Assembly (NCBI RefSeq): GCF_002531755.2 | Contig: NZ_CP034998.1 | Location: 310,001 to 374,000, forward strand | DNA: 64,000 nucleotides | Direction of reading: 5' to 3' | From: Rhizobium acidisoli | GTDB lineage: Bacteria; Pseudomonadota; Alphaproteobacteria; Rhizobiales; Rhizobiaceae | Position numbers and translations under genes: made by a program | The notes under the pieces: model-generated | What the model saw: the letters and a program-made list of their open reading frames with translations, nothing else | What the model was told of the DNA's origin: nothing | Databases searched by the model: none | In this document: piece after piece, positions 18,018 through 26,566 of the stretch | How positions within the stretch are numbered: position 1 is the stretch's first letter | Layout: the number at the start of each line of letters is the position of its first letter

Positions 18018-18806
18018 ATGAGAGCGCTCGCCATTGCGGCAACGGGCATGGATGCCCAGCAGACCAATCTCGAAGTCATCGCGAACAATATCGCCAACAT
18101 CAATACGACCGGTTTCAAGCGCGCCCGCGCCGAATTCTCCGATCTTCTCTACCAGACCGAACGCGCCAAGGGTGTCGCCAACCGCGCCAACCAGGCTGTC
18201 GTTCCGGAAGGTGCCAATATCGGCCTCGGCGTCCAGACCTCGGCGGTCCGCAACCTGCATCTCCAGGGCGAACTGACCCAGACCGGCAACGACCTCGACG
18301 TGGCGCTGATCGGCAAGGGCTTCTTTCAGATCCAGTCGACCGATGGGACGACGCTTTACTCTCGCGCCGGCGCCTTCAACAAGAACGACCAGGGCCAGCT
18401 CGTCACCATTGACGGCTACGAGGTTCTGCCGGGCATCACCATTCCGACAGGTTCGACCGAGCTGACGATCAGTCGCTCGGGCGAGGTCTCGGCCAAATTG
18501 CCGGGTGCGACGGATGCGACCGTCCTCGGGCAGTTGACGCTTGCCGATTTCGTCAACGAGGCTGGTCTCCAGCCGCTCGGCGATAATCTCTTCCAGGAAA
18601 CGGCAGCCTCCGGCGAAGCCGTCGTCGGCAATCCTGACGAGGAAGGTTTCGCCTACATGAAGCAGGGTTATCTGGAATCCTCGAACGTCGACCCGGTGAA
18701 GGAAATCACCGAGCTGATCTCGGCCCAGCGCGCTTACGAAATGAATTCCAAGGTGATCACCACCGCTGATGAAATGGCCTCCATCGTCAGCAAGAACCTG
18801 AAGTAA
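18018..18806 (+). CDS. flgG: Flagellar distal rod protein FlgG
   Basis: Distal rod subunit, 262 residues, the standard length. N-terminal motif [20 protein letters not shown] and C-terminal motif [20 protein letters not shown] are both present. The start has GAGGACG upstream. It sits between fliE and flgA. Confidence 0.97.
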   Translation: MRALAIAATGMDAQQTNLEVIANNIANINTTGFKRARAEFSDLLYQTERAKGVANRANQAVVPEGANIGLGVQTSAVRNLHLQGELTQTGNDLDVALIGKGFFQIQSTDGTTLYSRAGAFNKNDQGQLVTIDGYEVLPGITIPTGSTELTISRSGEVSAKLPGATDATVLGQLTLADFVNEAGLQPLGDNLFQETAASGEAVVGNPDEEGFAYMKQGYLESSNVDPVKEITELISAQRAYEMNSKVITTADEMASIVSKNLK

Positions 18807-18822
18807 AGGGAAGGGCCGAAAC

Positions 18823-19305
18823 ATGATGTTTTGCCGGGCAGGACACATCTCAGGATGGGTGGCGGCAGCCACGATCGCAGTCGCGGGCATTTTCTTGCCC
18901 GCGGACGCGGATGCCGGCATGGGTTATGCCGTCGTCCCGACGACGATCATCTACCCCGGCGACACATTGTCGGCCAGCCAGCTTCAGGAGGTCGAGGTCA
19001 CCAACCCCAACCTTTCCGGCGATTTCGCCAAATCCATCTCCCAGGTCGAAGGCCTGGTCTCCAAGCGCACGCTTTTGCCGGGCCGCACGATTTCGGTTTC
19101 AGGTCTGCGTGAGCCCTATACGGTGACCCGCGGTTCTTCGATCCGCCTTATCTTCTCGCTCGGTGCGATGACCATCTCAGCCGCCGGCTCGCCGCTCGAA
19201 GACGGCGCCACAGGGCAGCTGATCCGCGCGCGCAATATGGATTCCGGCGTCATCGTCAGCGGCACGGTGCTTGCGGACGGCACGGTCCATGTGAGGGCAA
19301 AATGA
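18823..19305 (+). CDS. flgA: Flagellar P-ring assembly chaperone FlgA
   Basis: Periplasmic chaperone for P-ring protein FlgI. The 160-residue product starts with a signal peptide (WVAAATIAVAGIFLPADADA). The SAF-like domain follows (VVPTTIIYPGDTLSASQL, then KRTLLPGRTISVSGLREP). The C-terminus has the typical ARNMDSGVIVSGTVLADGTV. The stop overlaps the flgI start (ATGA), keeping the chaperone and its client together. Confidence 0.95.
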   Translation: MMFCRAGHISGWVAAATIAVAGIFLPADADAGMGYAVVPTTIIYPGDTLSASQLQEVEVTNPNLSGDFAKSISQVEGLVSKRTLLPGRTISVSGLREPYTVTRGSSIRLIFSLGAMTISAAGSPLEDGATGQLIRARNMDSGVIVSGTVLADGTVHVRAK

Positions 19306-20423
19306 AATTGTTCTTCCGGTTTCTGACCCTTGTCGCGGTGCTCGCCATGAGCCTCGTCGACGTCGCGCCCGCCTGGGCGCTGACCTCCCGCATCAAGGAT
19401 ATCGCCTCGCTTCAGGCCGGCCGCGACAACCAGCTGATCGGCTACGGCCTGATCGTCGGGCTGCAGGGAACCGGTGACGGCTTCCGTGCTTCGCCTTTCA
19501 CCGAGCAATCGATGCGGGCTATGCTGCAGAATCTCGGCATCTCGACGCAGGGCGGCCAGTCCAACGCCAAGAACACCGCGGCCGTCATGGTCACCGCCAA
19601 CCTGCCGCCCTTCGCAAGCCCCGGCAGCCGCATCGACGTAACGGTAAGCTCGCTCGGCGACGCAACATCGCTGCGTGGCGGAACATTGGTCATGACTTCG
19701 CTTTCCGGCGCCGACGGCCAGATCTACGCGGTCGCCCAGGGCGCTGCCATCGTCACCGGCTTCCAGGCCCAGGGCCAGGCGGCGACCGTGACCGAAGGTG
19801 TGACCACCGCCGGCCGCGTGCCCGGCGGCGCGATCATCGAACGTGAACTGCCGTCCCGGTTCAAGGACTCGGTCAATCTCGTCCTGCAGCTGCGCAACCC
19901 CGACTTCTCGACGGCGATCCGGATCGCCGACATCGTCAATGGTTATGCCTCGGCACGTTTCGGCGGCCCGGTCGCGGAAGCCAAGGATTCGCAGGAAGTG
20001 GTGATCCAGAAGCCGCGCACGGCCGATCTCACCCGGTTGATGGCCGACATCGAAAATCTCATCGTCGAAACCGATACGCCGGCCAAGGTTGTCATCAACG
20101 AACGTACCGGAACGATCGTCATCGGCTCCGACGTCCGCGTCTCGCCGGTCGCCGTCAGCTACGGCACCCTGACGGTTCAGGTCACCGAGACGCCGCAGAT
20201 CATCCAGCCCGAACCCTTCTCGCAGGGCCGCACGGCCGTCCAGCCGCAGACCGATATCGCGGCTGAGCAGACCGGCGGGCGCGTCGCCATCATCGACGGT
20301 CCCGACCTCAGGACCCTCGTTGCCGGCCTCAACAATATCGGCGTGAAACCGGATGGCATCATCGCCATTCTCCAGGGCATCAAGTCGGCGGGCGCCCTTC
20401 AGGCGGAGCTTGTGCTGCAATGA
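19302..20423 (+). CDS. flgI: Flagellar P-ring protein FlgI
   Basis: Forms the periplasmic bushing around the rod in the peptidoglycan layer. The 373-residue precursor has a signal peptide (about 1-24, ending PAWA) and conserved blocks RIKDIASLQAGRDNQLIGYG, LIVGLQGTGDG and NAKNTAAVMVTANLPPFA. It ends GIKSAGALQAELVLQ. Overlaps flgA and motE by four bases on each side. Confidence 0.97.
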   Translation: MKLFFRFLTLVAVLAMSLVDVAPAWALTSRIKDIASLQAGRDNQLIGYGLIVGLQGTGDGFRASPFTEQSMRAMLQNLGISTQGGQSNAKNTAAVMVTANLPPFASPGSRIDVTVSSLGDATSLRGGTLVMTSLSGADGQIYAVAQGAAIVTGFQAQGQAATVTEGVTTAGRVPGGAIIERELPSRFKDSVNLVLQLRNPDFSTAIRIADIVNGYASARFGGPVAEAKDSQEVVIQKPRTADLTRLMADIENLIVETDTPAKVVINERTGTIVIGSDVRVSPVAVSYGTLTVQVTETPQIIQPEPFSQGRTAVQPQTDIAAEQTGGRVAIIDGPDLRTLVAGLNNIGVKPDGIIAILQGIKSAGALQAELVLQ

Positions 20424-20959
20424 TAAAGATCATCAAAGACATGACGGTCCTGCAATTGCTGCGCCGGCTGGCGCTGCCGGCAGCAGGCCTCGTCCTTCTG
20501 TCGATCCCGGGCGCCTTCGCGCAGGAGCATGCGCCGGCGGGCGACATCACCTCTGAGGACGAAGTCAAGCAGTTCTGCACCAACATCGCCGACCCCGCCC
20601 GCGACCAGCGTTACCTCCTGCAGAAGCAGGAACTGGAAAAGCTTCGCGCCGACATCGACGCCCGCATGGCGGAGATGGATAAGCGCAAGGCCGAGTACCA
20701 GGACTGGCTGAAGCGGCGCGACGATTTCCTGAAGCAGGCGGAAGCCGGCCTCACCGAGATCTACAAGAAGATGAAGCCGGATTCGGCCGCACTGCAGCTG
20801 CAGGACATGAAGATTGAGGTGGCCTCCGCCGTGATCATGCGGCTCGGACCGCGTCAGTCGAGCCTCATCCTCAACGAGATGGACCCGAAGAAGGCCGCGG
20901 CCATTGCCAGCGTCATCGCCAGTGCGTCCGATCCCAATACGTCGAAGGATCCTTCATGA
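20420..20959 (+). CDS. motE: Periplasmic motility chaperone MotE
   Basis: In Sinorhizobium MotE is a periplasmic chaperone needed for folding and stability of MotC. The 179-residue protein has a signal peptide ending PGAFA, then a Lys/Glu-rich coiled coil (KQELEKLRADIDARMAEMDK). The C-terminal region is an MgtE-N-like helical domain (SSLILNEMDPKKAAAIASVI). The assignment rests on this architecture and on the flgI-motE-flgH order. It overlaps both neighbours by ATGA. Confidence 0.88.
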   Translation: MIKIIKDMTVLQLLRRLALPAAGLVLLSIPGAFAQEHAPAGDITSEDEVKQFCTNIADPARDQRYLLQKQELEKLRADIDARMAEMDKRKAEYQDWLKRRDDFLKQAEAGLTEIYKKMKPDSAALQLQDMKIEVASAVIMRLGPRQSSLILNEMDPKKAAAIASVIASASDPNTSKDPS

Positions 20960-21672
20960 ATATGCGTTTCCCGGCCGCGATCGCCGCCCTCGCACTCCTT
21001 GCAGGTTGCCAGTCTCCGACGGCAGTCAGCGAGATCGGCCGCGCGCCCGCCATGAGCCCGATCGGCAGCGGTCTTGCCTACGGCCAGACGCCGCAGATGG
21101 CGCTTTATCCAAAGCAGCCGCGCGCCGTGGCGCAGGGTTATTCGCTGTGGAGCGATTCACAGGCGGCGCTCTTCAAGGATGCGCGCGCGCTCAATGTCGG
21201 CGACATCCTGACCGTCGACATCCAGATCAACGACAAGGGCTCGTTCGACAACGAGACCAACCGCAGCCGCAAGAATTCAAGTGGCATGAATTGGGACGTC
21301 AACGCCCAGATCTTCGGCTGGACGCCCGAGTCCAAGACTGACCTCACCTATGGTTCCGACACCAGCACCGACGGCAAGGGCAAGATCGAGCGCACCGACA
21401 AACTGACCCTTCTGGTTGCCGCCGTCGTCACCGGCATTCTCGAAAACGGCAACCTCGTCATCTCGGGCTCGCAGGAAGTCCGATTGAACCAGGAACTGCG
21501 TATCCTGAACGTTGCCGGTATCGTTCGCCCACAGGACGTCAATGCCGAAAACCAGATCTCCTACGACAAGATCGCCGAAGCCCGCATCTCCTACGGTGGC
21601 CGCGGCCGCCTGATGGAAATGCAGCAGCCTCCGCGCGGCCAGCAGGCCGTCGATCTTTTCTCGCCGCTTTGA
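20956..21672 (+). CDS. flgH: Flagellar L-ring lipoprotein FlgH
   Basis: Outer-membrane ring protein. The 238-residue precursor has a lipoprotein signal with lipobox LLAGC, Cys at about residue 17. Conserved FlgH sequences are DARALNVGDILTVDIQINDK and GIVRPQDVNAENQISYDKIA. It ends at the standard DLFSPL. Overlaps motE by four bases and is 12 bases before fliL. Confidence 0.97.
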   Translation: MNMRFPAAIAALALLAGCQSPTAVSEIGRAPAMSPIGSGLAYGQTPQMALYPKQPRAVAQGYSLWSDSQAALFKDARALNVGDILTVDIQINDKGSFDNETNRSRKNSSGMNWDVNAQIFGWTPESKTDLTYGSDTSTDGKGKIERTDKLTLLVAAVVTGILENGNLVISGSQEVRLNQELRILNVAGIVRPQDVNAENQISYDKIAEARISYGGRGRLMEMQQPPRGQQAVDLFSPL

Positions 21673-21684
21673 GGCTGAACGACG

Positions 21685-22191
21685 ATGGCAGAGCCAGACG
21701 CAAGCGCAGGTCAACCGAAGAAGAAATCCGGCACACTGATGACGATCATCGGCATCGCCGTCCTGACGCTGCTCGGCGCCGGCGGCGGCTGGGCGGTCGG
21801 CACGATCGTCGCGCCCAACATCAAAGGCGCCAAGGAGGCCGAGCAGGCCAAGGACGCCGAGGCCAAGAAAAAGGCCGAGGAAGGCCTGGCCCACATCTCG
21901 ACGGAGGCCAACAACGTCGTCCAGCTCGAGCCGATCACGTCGAACCTCGCTTACCCCTCGGAAAACTGGGTCCGACTCGAGGTCGCGCTGCTGTTCAACG
22001 GGCCACCCGATGTCAAGGTTTCCGAGGATATTCACCAGGATATCCTCGCATATATCAGGACCGTTTCCCTGCAGCAGATCGAAGGGCCGCGGGGCTTTCA
22101 ATATCTCAAGGATGACATACAGGAACGTGTTGACCTTCGCTCGCAAGGGCGGGTATCGAAGGTCATGTTCAGGACATTTGTCATCGAATGA
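21685..22191 (+). CDS. fliL: Flagellar basal-body-associated protein FliL
   Basis: Single-pass inner membrane protein that surrounds and supports the stator. The 168-residue product has a short cytoplasmic head (GQPKKKSGT) and one membrane segment (about 19-41). A Lys/Glu/Ala-rich linker and a periplasmic FliL domain follow, ending RVSKVMFRTFVIE. The stop overlaps the fliP start by ATGA. Confidence 0.95.
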   Translation: MAEPDASAGQPKKKSGTLMTIIGIAVLTLLGAGGGWAVGTIVAPNIKGAKEAEQAKDAEAKKKAEEGLAHISTEANNVVQLEPITSNLAYPSENWVRLEVALLFNGPPDVKVSEDIHQDILAYIRTVSLQQIEGPRGFQYLKDDIQERVDLRSQGRVSKVMFRTFVIE

Positions 22192-22925
22192 TTCGTCTCA
22201 TAGTTTTCCTTGCCGCCATGATGGCGGTACCGGAACTGGCGGTGGCACAGCAGCTGCCGACTGACTTGTTGAACGTGCCGGTCGATGGCTCCGTCGCCGC
22301 CTGGATCATCCGCACATTCGGCCTGCTGACCATTCTCTCGGTCGCGCCGGGCATCCTGATCATGGTGACGAGCTTCCCGCGCTTCATCATCGCCTTCTCG
22401 ATCCTGCGCTCGGGGATGGGCCTCTCCTCGACGCCCTCCAACATGATCCTCCTGTCGCTGTCGCTGTTCATGACCTTCTACGTCATGTCGCCGACCTTCG
22501 ATCAGGCCTGGCAGAACGGCGTGCAGCCGCTGCTTGCCAACCAGATCAACGAGACCGAGGCCGTCCAGCGGATTGCCGAACCATTCCGCACCTTCATGGC
22601 CGCCAACACCCGCGACAAGGATCTGGCGCTTTTCGTCGATCTGGCGCGTGAGCGCGGCCAGAATATCCAGACCACCGATCCGATCGACTACCGCGTGCTG
22701 ATCCCGGCCTTCATGATTTCGGAGATTCGCCGTGGCTTCGAGATCGGCTTCCTCGTCGTCCTGCCCTTCCTCGTCATCGACCTCATCGTCGCCACCATCA
22801 CCATGGCGATGGGCATGATGATGCTGCCGCCGACCTCGATCTCGCTGCCGTTCAAGATTCTCTTCTTCGTGCTGATCGACGGCTGGAACCTGCTCGTCGG
22901 CAGTCTGGTGCGCTCGTTCAACTGA
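22188..22925 (+). CDS. fliP: Flagellar export gate protein FliP
   Basis: Core pore subunit of the flagellar type III export gate. The 245-residue protein has a cleavable signal sequence (ending AVAQQLP) and four hydrophobic segments. Typical motifs are TSFPRFIIAFSILRSGMGL and PAFMISEIRRGFEIGFLVVLP. Last gene of the flgB unit. fliQ and fliR lie about 19 kb away. A bidirectional terminator follows. Confidence 0.97.
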   Translation: MIRLIVFLAAMMAVPELAVAQQLPTDLLNVPVDGSVAAWIIRTFGLLTILSVAPGILIMVTSFPRFIIAFSILRSGMGLSSTPSNMILLSLSLFMTFYVMSPTFDQAWQNGVQPLLANQINETEAVQRIAEPFRTFMAANTRDKDLALFVDLARERGQNIQTTDPIDYRVLIPAFMISEIRRGFEIGFLVVLPFLVIDLIVATITMAMGMMMLPPTSISLPFKILFFVLIDGWNLLVGSLVRSFN

Positions 22926-22980
22926 CCAGCCGCCGCTCCTATCTGTGCCCGCCCCCTATCTTCGCCCAGGTCTTCGCCAA

Positions 22981-23015
22981 CGAAAAACCCGCCGGATCGC
23001 TTCGGCGGGTTTTCG
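22981..23015. terminator. Bidirectional terminator between fliP and the GT41 gene
   Basis: CGAAAAACCCGCCG (22981-22994) and CGGCGGGTTTTCG (23003-23015) form a stem with A and T runs on both sides, between two convergent genes. Confidence 0.85.
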
Positions 23016-23030
23016 TGACGATTGAAAGGC

Positions 23031-24947
23031 TTACTCGGCGCCGAACGGCGCCGTTCGCGGCGGCAGCGCCGCAATGTCCATGTGCTCGGGTGCGAGACGC
23101 TGTTTGCCGCGCTCGGCCATGATTTCGTAGGCCTGCTCGAGATGATTGCAGAAACGTTCGGCATCGAAGAGCGGCGCGATATAGCGCTTCTCTTTCAGAT
23201 GCGCCTTGTATTCGGCGATCCTTCCGGGGTTCTGCGCCAGTTCGACGGCCATATCTTCATAGGCCTGCAGGTCGCTTGCGACGAGGTCGGGCAGGTCGAT
23301 GGCCCGCAGCAGGCTCTCGCTGACGCGTGAGGCGAAGTTGGTGCCTTTGAAGGTCAGAACCGGCAGGCCGCCCCAGAGCTGCTCCGAGGTGGTCGTGTGG
23401 CCGTTGACGGGGAAGGTATCGATGCCGAGGTCGGCCGCCTGCTGGCGGTCGATATGTTCTTCATAAGGCGCGCGCGGGCAGAAGATGATCCGCTTGGGCG
23501 AAATGCCTGCCGTCTGGAAGTGCTTCAACAGGTTCGCCTGGTTGCGCGGCGAATTCGCCATCAGCCAGAGCACGCTGTTCGGCGCCCGTTTGAGGATCCG
23601 GCACCAGCTGTTGACGACTTCAGGCGTGATCTTGCGGTTGCCGTTGAAGGAGGCGAAGATGAAGGCCTCTTCCGGCAGGCCGAGCTGCTCGCGGGTGACG
23701 GCGCGCGGCTTCGGGCGATGCATCGGGTCGTTCGGCTGATAGCTCTCCGGCAGTCGGCAGAATTTTTCGTGGTAGAACGGCTTTGCCACTTCGGGCAATA
23801 CCGAGTGGTCGCCGATGACGTAATCGAGATCGATATTGACCGTGCTGCCGGGGAAGCCGAGCCAGCCGACGTGTACGGGCGCCAGCGGCAGGTTGAAGGC
23901 TGTCGCGCGACTGCCTGAAGTATGGCCCTTCAGGTCGACCATGATGTCGATATTATGCTCGCGCACGACTGCCAGCACCGCCTGGTCGGAGAAGCCGTGA
24001 ACGTCGACGATCCGGCCCCAGCGGCTGCGGTCGGTAACGTTGTGCTTCAGGTATTCCGGACCCGTATGGCAGAACAACGTCACCTCGAACCGGTCCTTGT
24101 CATGCAGTTCCAGGATGCGCTGCAGGAGCTTCATCGTCGCATGGCGATCCCAGAAGTCCGACGACATGTAGCCGATCCGGATCTTGTCCGACCATGTGTG
24201 CGGCTGGTTGCGGCGGAAGGCCACCCGTTCCGGGTTGAGGGGGGTGGTGCCGATGGTGGCATACCGGTTGAAATCCTCGTTACCGCACCAGTGCAGATGA
24301 TAGAACGGGTTGTCCTTGCGCAGGACCTCGACATCGCCCTTTGCGAGTGCGGCGTCGATCACCGCCTGATGTTTGCTGGCCTCTTCGAACTCATTGAATT
24401 CGCGGGCGAAAACCAGATGCAGGAAGCGGAATGCGAAATTGCCTGGAAACCGCTTGAAGATGTTGCGCGAGAGGCTCTGGTTGGTTGCGTCGTTCAGATC
24501 GTCGCTCAGTAGCAAGGCTGCCAGGCGCATATGATCGGGATTGGAGCTCTGTGACAGCACCGTCTTGAACGGGCGAATGATATCCCGCTGCTGGCGCTTC
24601 AGATAGATCGCAGTGATGATGAAGGCGAGTTCAGCGTCGTCCTGTGCCTTGGCGAGGTTTCGCATGGCGATCAGCAGAGCATCATCCTCATTGCCGATCT
24701 CATAATGCAGTTTGGCAGCCTGTTTCTGGTATTCGTAGGCATTCGGTCCTTCACAGTTGCCGGCCAGGCCGTAGGCTTTCGCGGCATCGGACTTGAAGCC
24801 GAGCTGCACGAGGTTCTTGGCCAGCAGCGCGTAGGTCTTGGCGTCCTGCTGGATATCCATGAGTTGGTTGAGCGTCGCCAAGGACTGTGTGTAGCGGCCC
24901 GCCTGGTAATCTCTGGATGCCGCAGAGAACGAAACTTTGCTGTTCAA
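23031..24947 (-). CDS. TPR-containing GT41 (SPINDLY/OGT-like) glycosyltransferase, candidate flagellin glycosyltransferase
   Basis: About 638 residues. The N-terminal third is helical and repeat-like (SRDYQAGRYTQSLATLNQLM, then TYALLAKNLVQLGFKSDAAK), consistent with TPRs. The C-terminal two thirds is a GT41 catalytic region: RIGYMSSDFWDRHATMKLL, DIMVDLKGHTSGSRA, FASFNGNRKITPEV and GHTTTSEQLWGGLPVLTFKG. The family transfers GlcNAc or similar sugars from UDP-sugar to Ser/Thr of proteins. It ends convergent with fliP and its start faces flaA, so flagellin is the obvious candidate substrate. That is inference. I chose a TTG start at 24947 because GGAG lies 7 bases upstream. A longer frame to 25004 has no such site. 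Confidence 0.9.
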   Translation of the reverse strand: MNSKVSFSAASRDYQAGRYTQSLATLNQLMDIQQDAKTYALLAKNLVQLGFKSDAAKAYGLAGNCEGPNAYEYQKQAAKLHYEIGNEDDALLIAMRNLAKAQDDAELAFIITAIYLKRQQRDIIRPFKTVLSQSSNPDHMRLAALLLSDDLNDATNQSLSRNIFKRFPGNFAFRFLHLVFAREFNEFEEASKHQAVIDAALAKGDVEVLRKDNPFYHLHWCGNEDFNRYATIGTTPLNPERVAFRRNQPHTWSDKIRIGYMSSDFWDRHATMKLLQRILELHDKDRFEVTLFCHTGPEYLKHNVTDRSRWGRIVDVHGFSDQAVLAVVREHNIDIMVDLKGHTSGSRATAFNLPLAPVHVGWLGFPGSTVNIDLDYVIGDHSVLPEVAKPFYHEKFCRLPESYQPNDPMHRPKPRAVTREQLGLPEEAFIFASFNGNRKITPEVVNSWCRILKRAPNSVLWLMANSPRNQANLLKHFQTAGISPKRIIFCPRAPYEEHIDRQQAADLGIDTFPVNGHTTTSEQLWGGLPVLTFKGTNFASRVSESLLRAIDLPDLVASDLQAYEDMAVELAQNPGRIAEYKAHLKEKRYIAPLFDAERFCNHLEQAYEIMAERGKQRLAPEHMDIAALPPRTAPFGAE

Positions 24948-25378
24948 AACCCAACTCCGTGAAGGAAATGTTCTGGCATGGCTGTCGATCGCCGACACAC
25001 GCACGAGCCGTCCTCCCCGAAAACGGGGGATCGATCCGATGATGCTATCCCGGCGCCTGCCACATTGCCATTCGAAGCTTGCTTGAAACCGGTGCGCCTC
25101 GTGAAGGCGCTTCCTTTCATGAGAGAAAACGGTTTCTTTCCCGGTATGTTAGCATGCGAAGGAATAGATTCAGCCGGCATTAACTATGCGATGTAAGGAG
25201 CCGGCGCGGGGCCTCTATTTTTAAGAAGTTGGCAAGCATTGGCTGCGAGATTGCCCTGGACATGACGGGTTTGGGCCAAACAAAAAAGGCGCCGAGTAGC
25301 ATGAAGCTGGTCCGTCATCGCCGGTACTATAGTCCGGTATGTCCTCCTTTTTGTATCTAGTTTCCAGGGGACAGATTT
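24948..25378. promoter_or_regulatory. Intergenic region between GT41 gene and flaA, with flaA promoter elements
   Basis: No convincing gene in 431 bases; short open frames here lack a ribosome site. The flaA-proximal part holds GCATGAAGCTGGTCC (25299-25313) and TCCGGTATGTCC (25333-25344). Both recur before the other three flagellin genes. The ribosome site CCAGGGGA precedes the flaA ATG. Confidence 0.6.
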
Positions 25379-26284
25379 ATGACAAGCATTAACACGAATT
25401 CTTCCGCACAGGCCGCTCTCCAGACGCTGCGTAGCGTCAACCAGAACCTCAACAGCACGCAGAACCACGTTTCGTCGGGTTACCGCGTCGAAAAGGCTTC
25501 TGACAATGCGGCTTACTGGTCGATCGCAACGACCATGCGTTCGGACAACAAGGCACTTTCGGCCGTTTCCGACGCTCTCGGCGTAGGCGCCGCCAAGGTC
25601 GACACCGCTTACACGGCAATGGACAGCGCCATCGATGTCGTCGGCGACATCAAGGCCAAGCTGGTTGCCGCGACTGAAAACGGCGTCGACAAAGCCAAGG
25701 TCCAGGAAGAAATCGGTCAGCTGCAGCAGCAGCTCCTGAGCATCGCGCAGTCGGCTTCCTTCAACGGCGAAAACTGGGTTGCCGGCGCTTCCGGTACCAA
25801 GAGCGTTGTTTCCTCGTTCGTCCGCGACGGCTCCAACGCCGTTTCGGTCACCACGACCGACTACGTTCTCGACGACAGCACCACGGGCAACGTCCTGTTC
25901 GGCATGAGCGGCGGTTCGGTCGAAACCTCCACGGGTATCCTTGGTACTTCGAATGGTTCGACCGGCTCGATCTACTCGATGGACATCACCAACTTCACCG
26001 CCGGTGAGATCCAGACGGCTCTGACGAACGTCGAAACGGCTCTGAAGGCGATGACCAGCGCCGGCGCTGCTCTCGGCTCGCTCTCCAGCCGCATCGGCAG
26101 CCAGGACGACTTCGTGTCCGCGCTCAGCGACTCGATCGACTCCGGTGTCGGCCGTCTCGTCGACGCCAACATGGAAGAAGAATCTTCCAAGCTCAGCGCC
26201 CTGCAGACCCAGCAGCAGCTGGCGATCCAGTCGCTGTCGATCGCGAACTCCTCTTCGCAGAACATCCTGTCGCTCTTCCGCTAA
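25379..26284 (+). CDS. flaA: Flagellin FlaA
   Basis: Filament subunit of 301 residues, the first of four tandem flagellins. N-terminal D0/D1 helices (TSINTNSSAQAALQTLRSVN) and C-terminal helix (QTQQQLAIQSLSIANSSSQN) are clear. The central variable domain is short and Ser/Thr/Gly-rich, as usual in rhizobia. It shares long nucleotide stretches with flaB and flaD-type neighbours. Single-gene unit with its own upstream element and terminator. In rhizobia FlaA is normally the principal flagellin and is part of a complex filament. Possible substrate of the adjacent GT41 enzyme. Confidence 0.96.
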   Translation: MTSINTNSSAQAALQTLRSVNQNLNSTQNHVSSGYRVEKASDNAAYWSIATTMRSDNKALSAVSDALGVGAAKVDTAYTAMDSAIDVVGDIKAKLVAATENGVDKAKVQEEIGQLQQQLLSIAQSASFNGENWVAGASGTKSVVSSFVRDGSNAVSVTTTDYVLDDSTTGNVLFGMSGGSVETSTGILGTSNGSTGSIYSMDITNFTAGEIQTALTNVETALKAMTSAGAALGSLSSRIGSQDDFVSALSDSIDSGVGRLVDANMEEESSKLSALQTQQQLAIQSLSIANSSSQNILSLFR

Positions 26285-26309
26285 GAGCGGTTGGTACAAG
26301 CGTTCCAAG

Positions 26310-26340
26310 TTTCGCGGCCGGGTCATCCCCGGCCGCGAAA
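26310..26340 (+). terminator. Rho-independent terminator after flaA
   Basis: TTTCGCGGCCGGG, 5-base loop, CCCGGCCGCGAAA, then TGTTTT. Located 26 bases after the flaA stop. Confidence 0.85.
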
Positions 26341-26459
26341 TGTTTTAACATAAGGTTAATGAAAATCCCTCTAAGTATCAGATATTTTTACACTATTTCC
26401 AATTCGAATTTAGCTTTCCTTAACCATCTTGCTGTTTTCTAAGCCCATCGAAACGGCGA

Positions 26460-26566
26460 GTTAACCCTAACAGAGATGGTTAACAGGCATGATGCTGATC
26501 GCTGTGGGCCGGCCGAAAATCCGGAATGTCCCTTTTTAAAATCTGCCAACAAGGGGCAAACAAACT
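26460..26566 (+). promoter_or_regulatory. flaB control region: paired GTTAAC, bipartite element, leader hairpin
   Basis: GTTAAC occurs at 26460-26465 and 26480-26485, 20 bases apart. GCATGATGCTGATC is at 26487-26500 and TCCGGAATGTCC at 26520-26531. The leader has TGCC (26544-26547) able to pair with GGCA (26555-26558), which covers the ribosome site AAGGGG. Nearly the same layout occurs before the third flagellin gene. Confidence 0.6.

Noticed and set aside
19116..20420. 434-codon open frame opposite flgI
   Set aside because: Same reason: flgI is clear, and the antisense product is rich in Arg/Asp/Gly with no domain or ribosome site.
24978..25196. Possible small gene (72 codons) upstream of flaA
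   Set aside because: No ribosome site, no recognisable features, and located in a regulatory gap.
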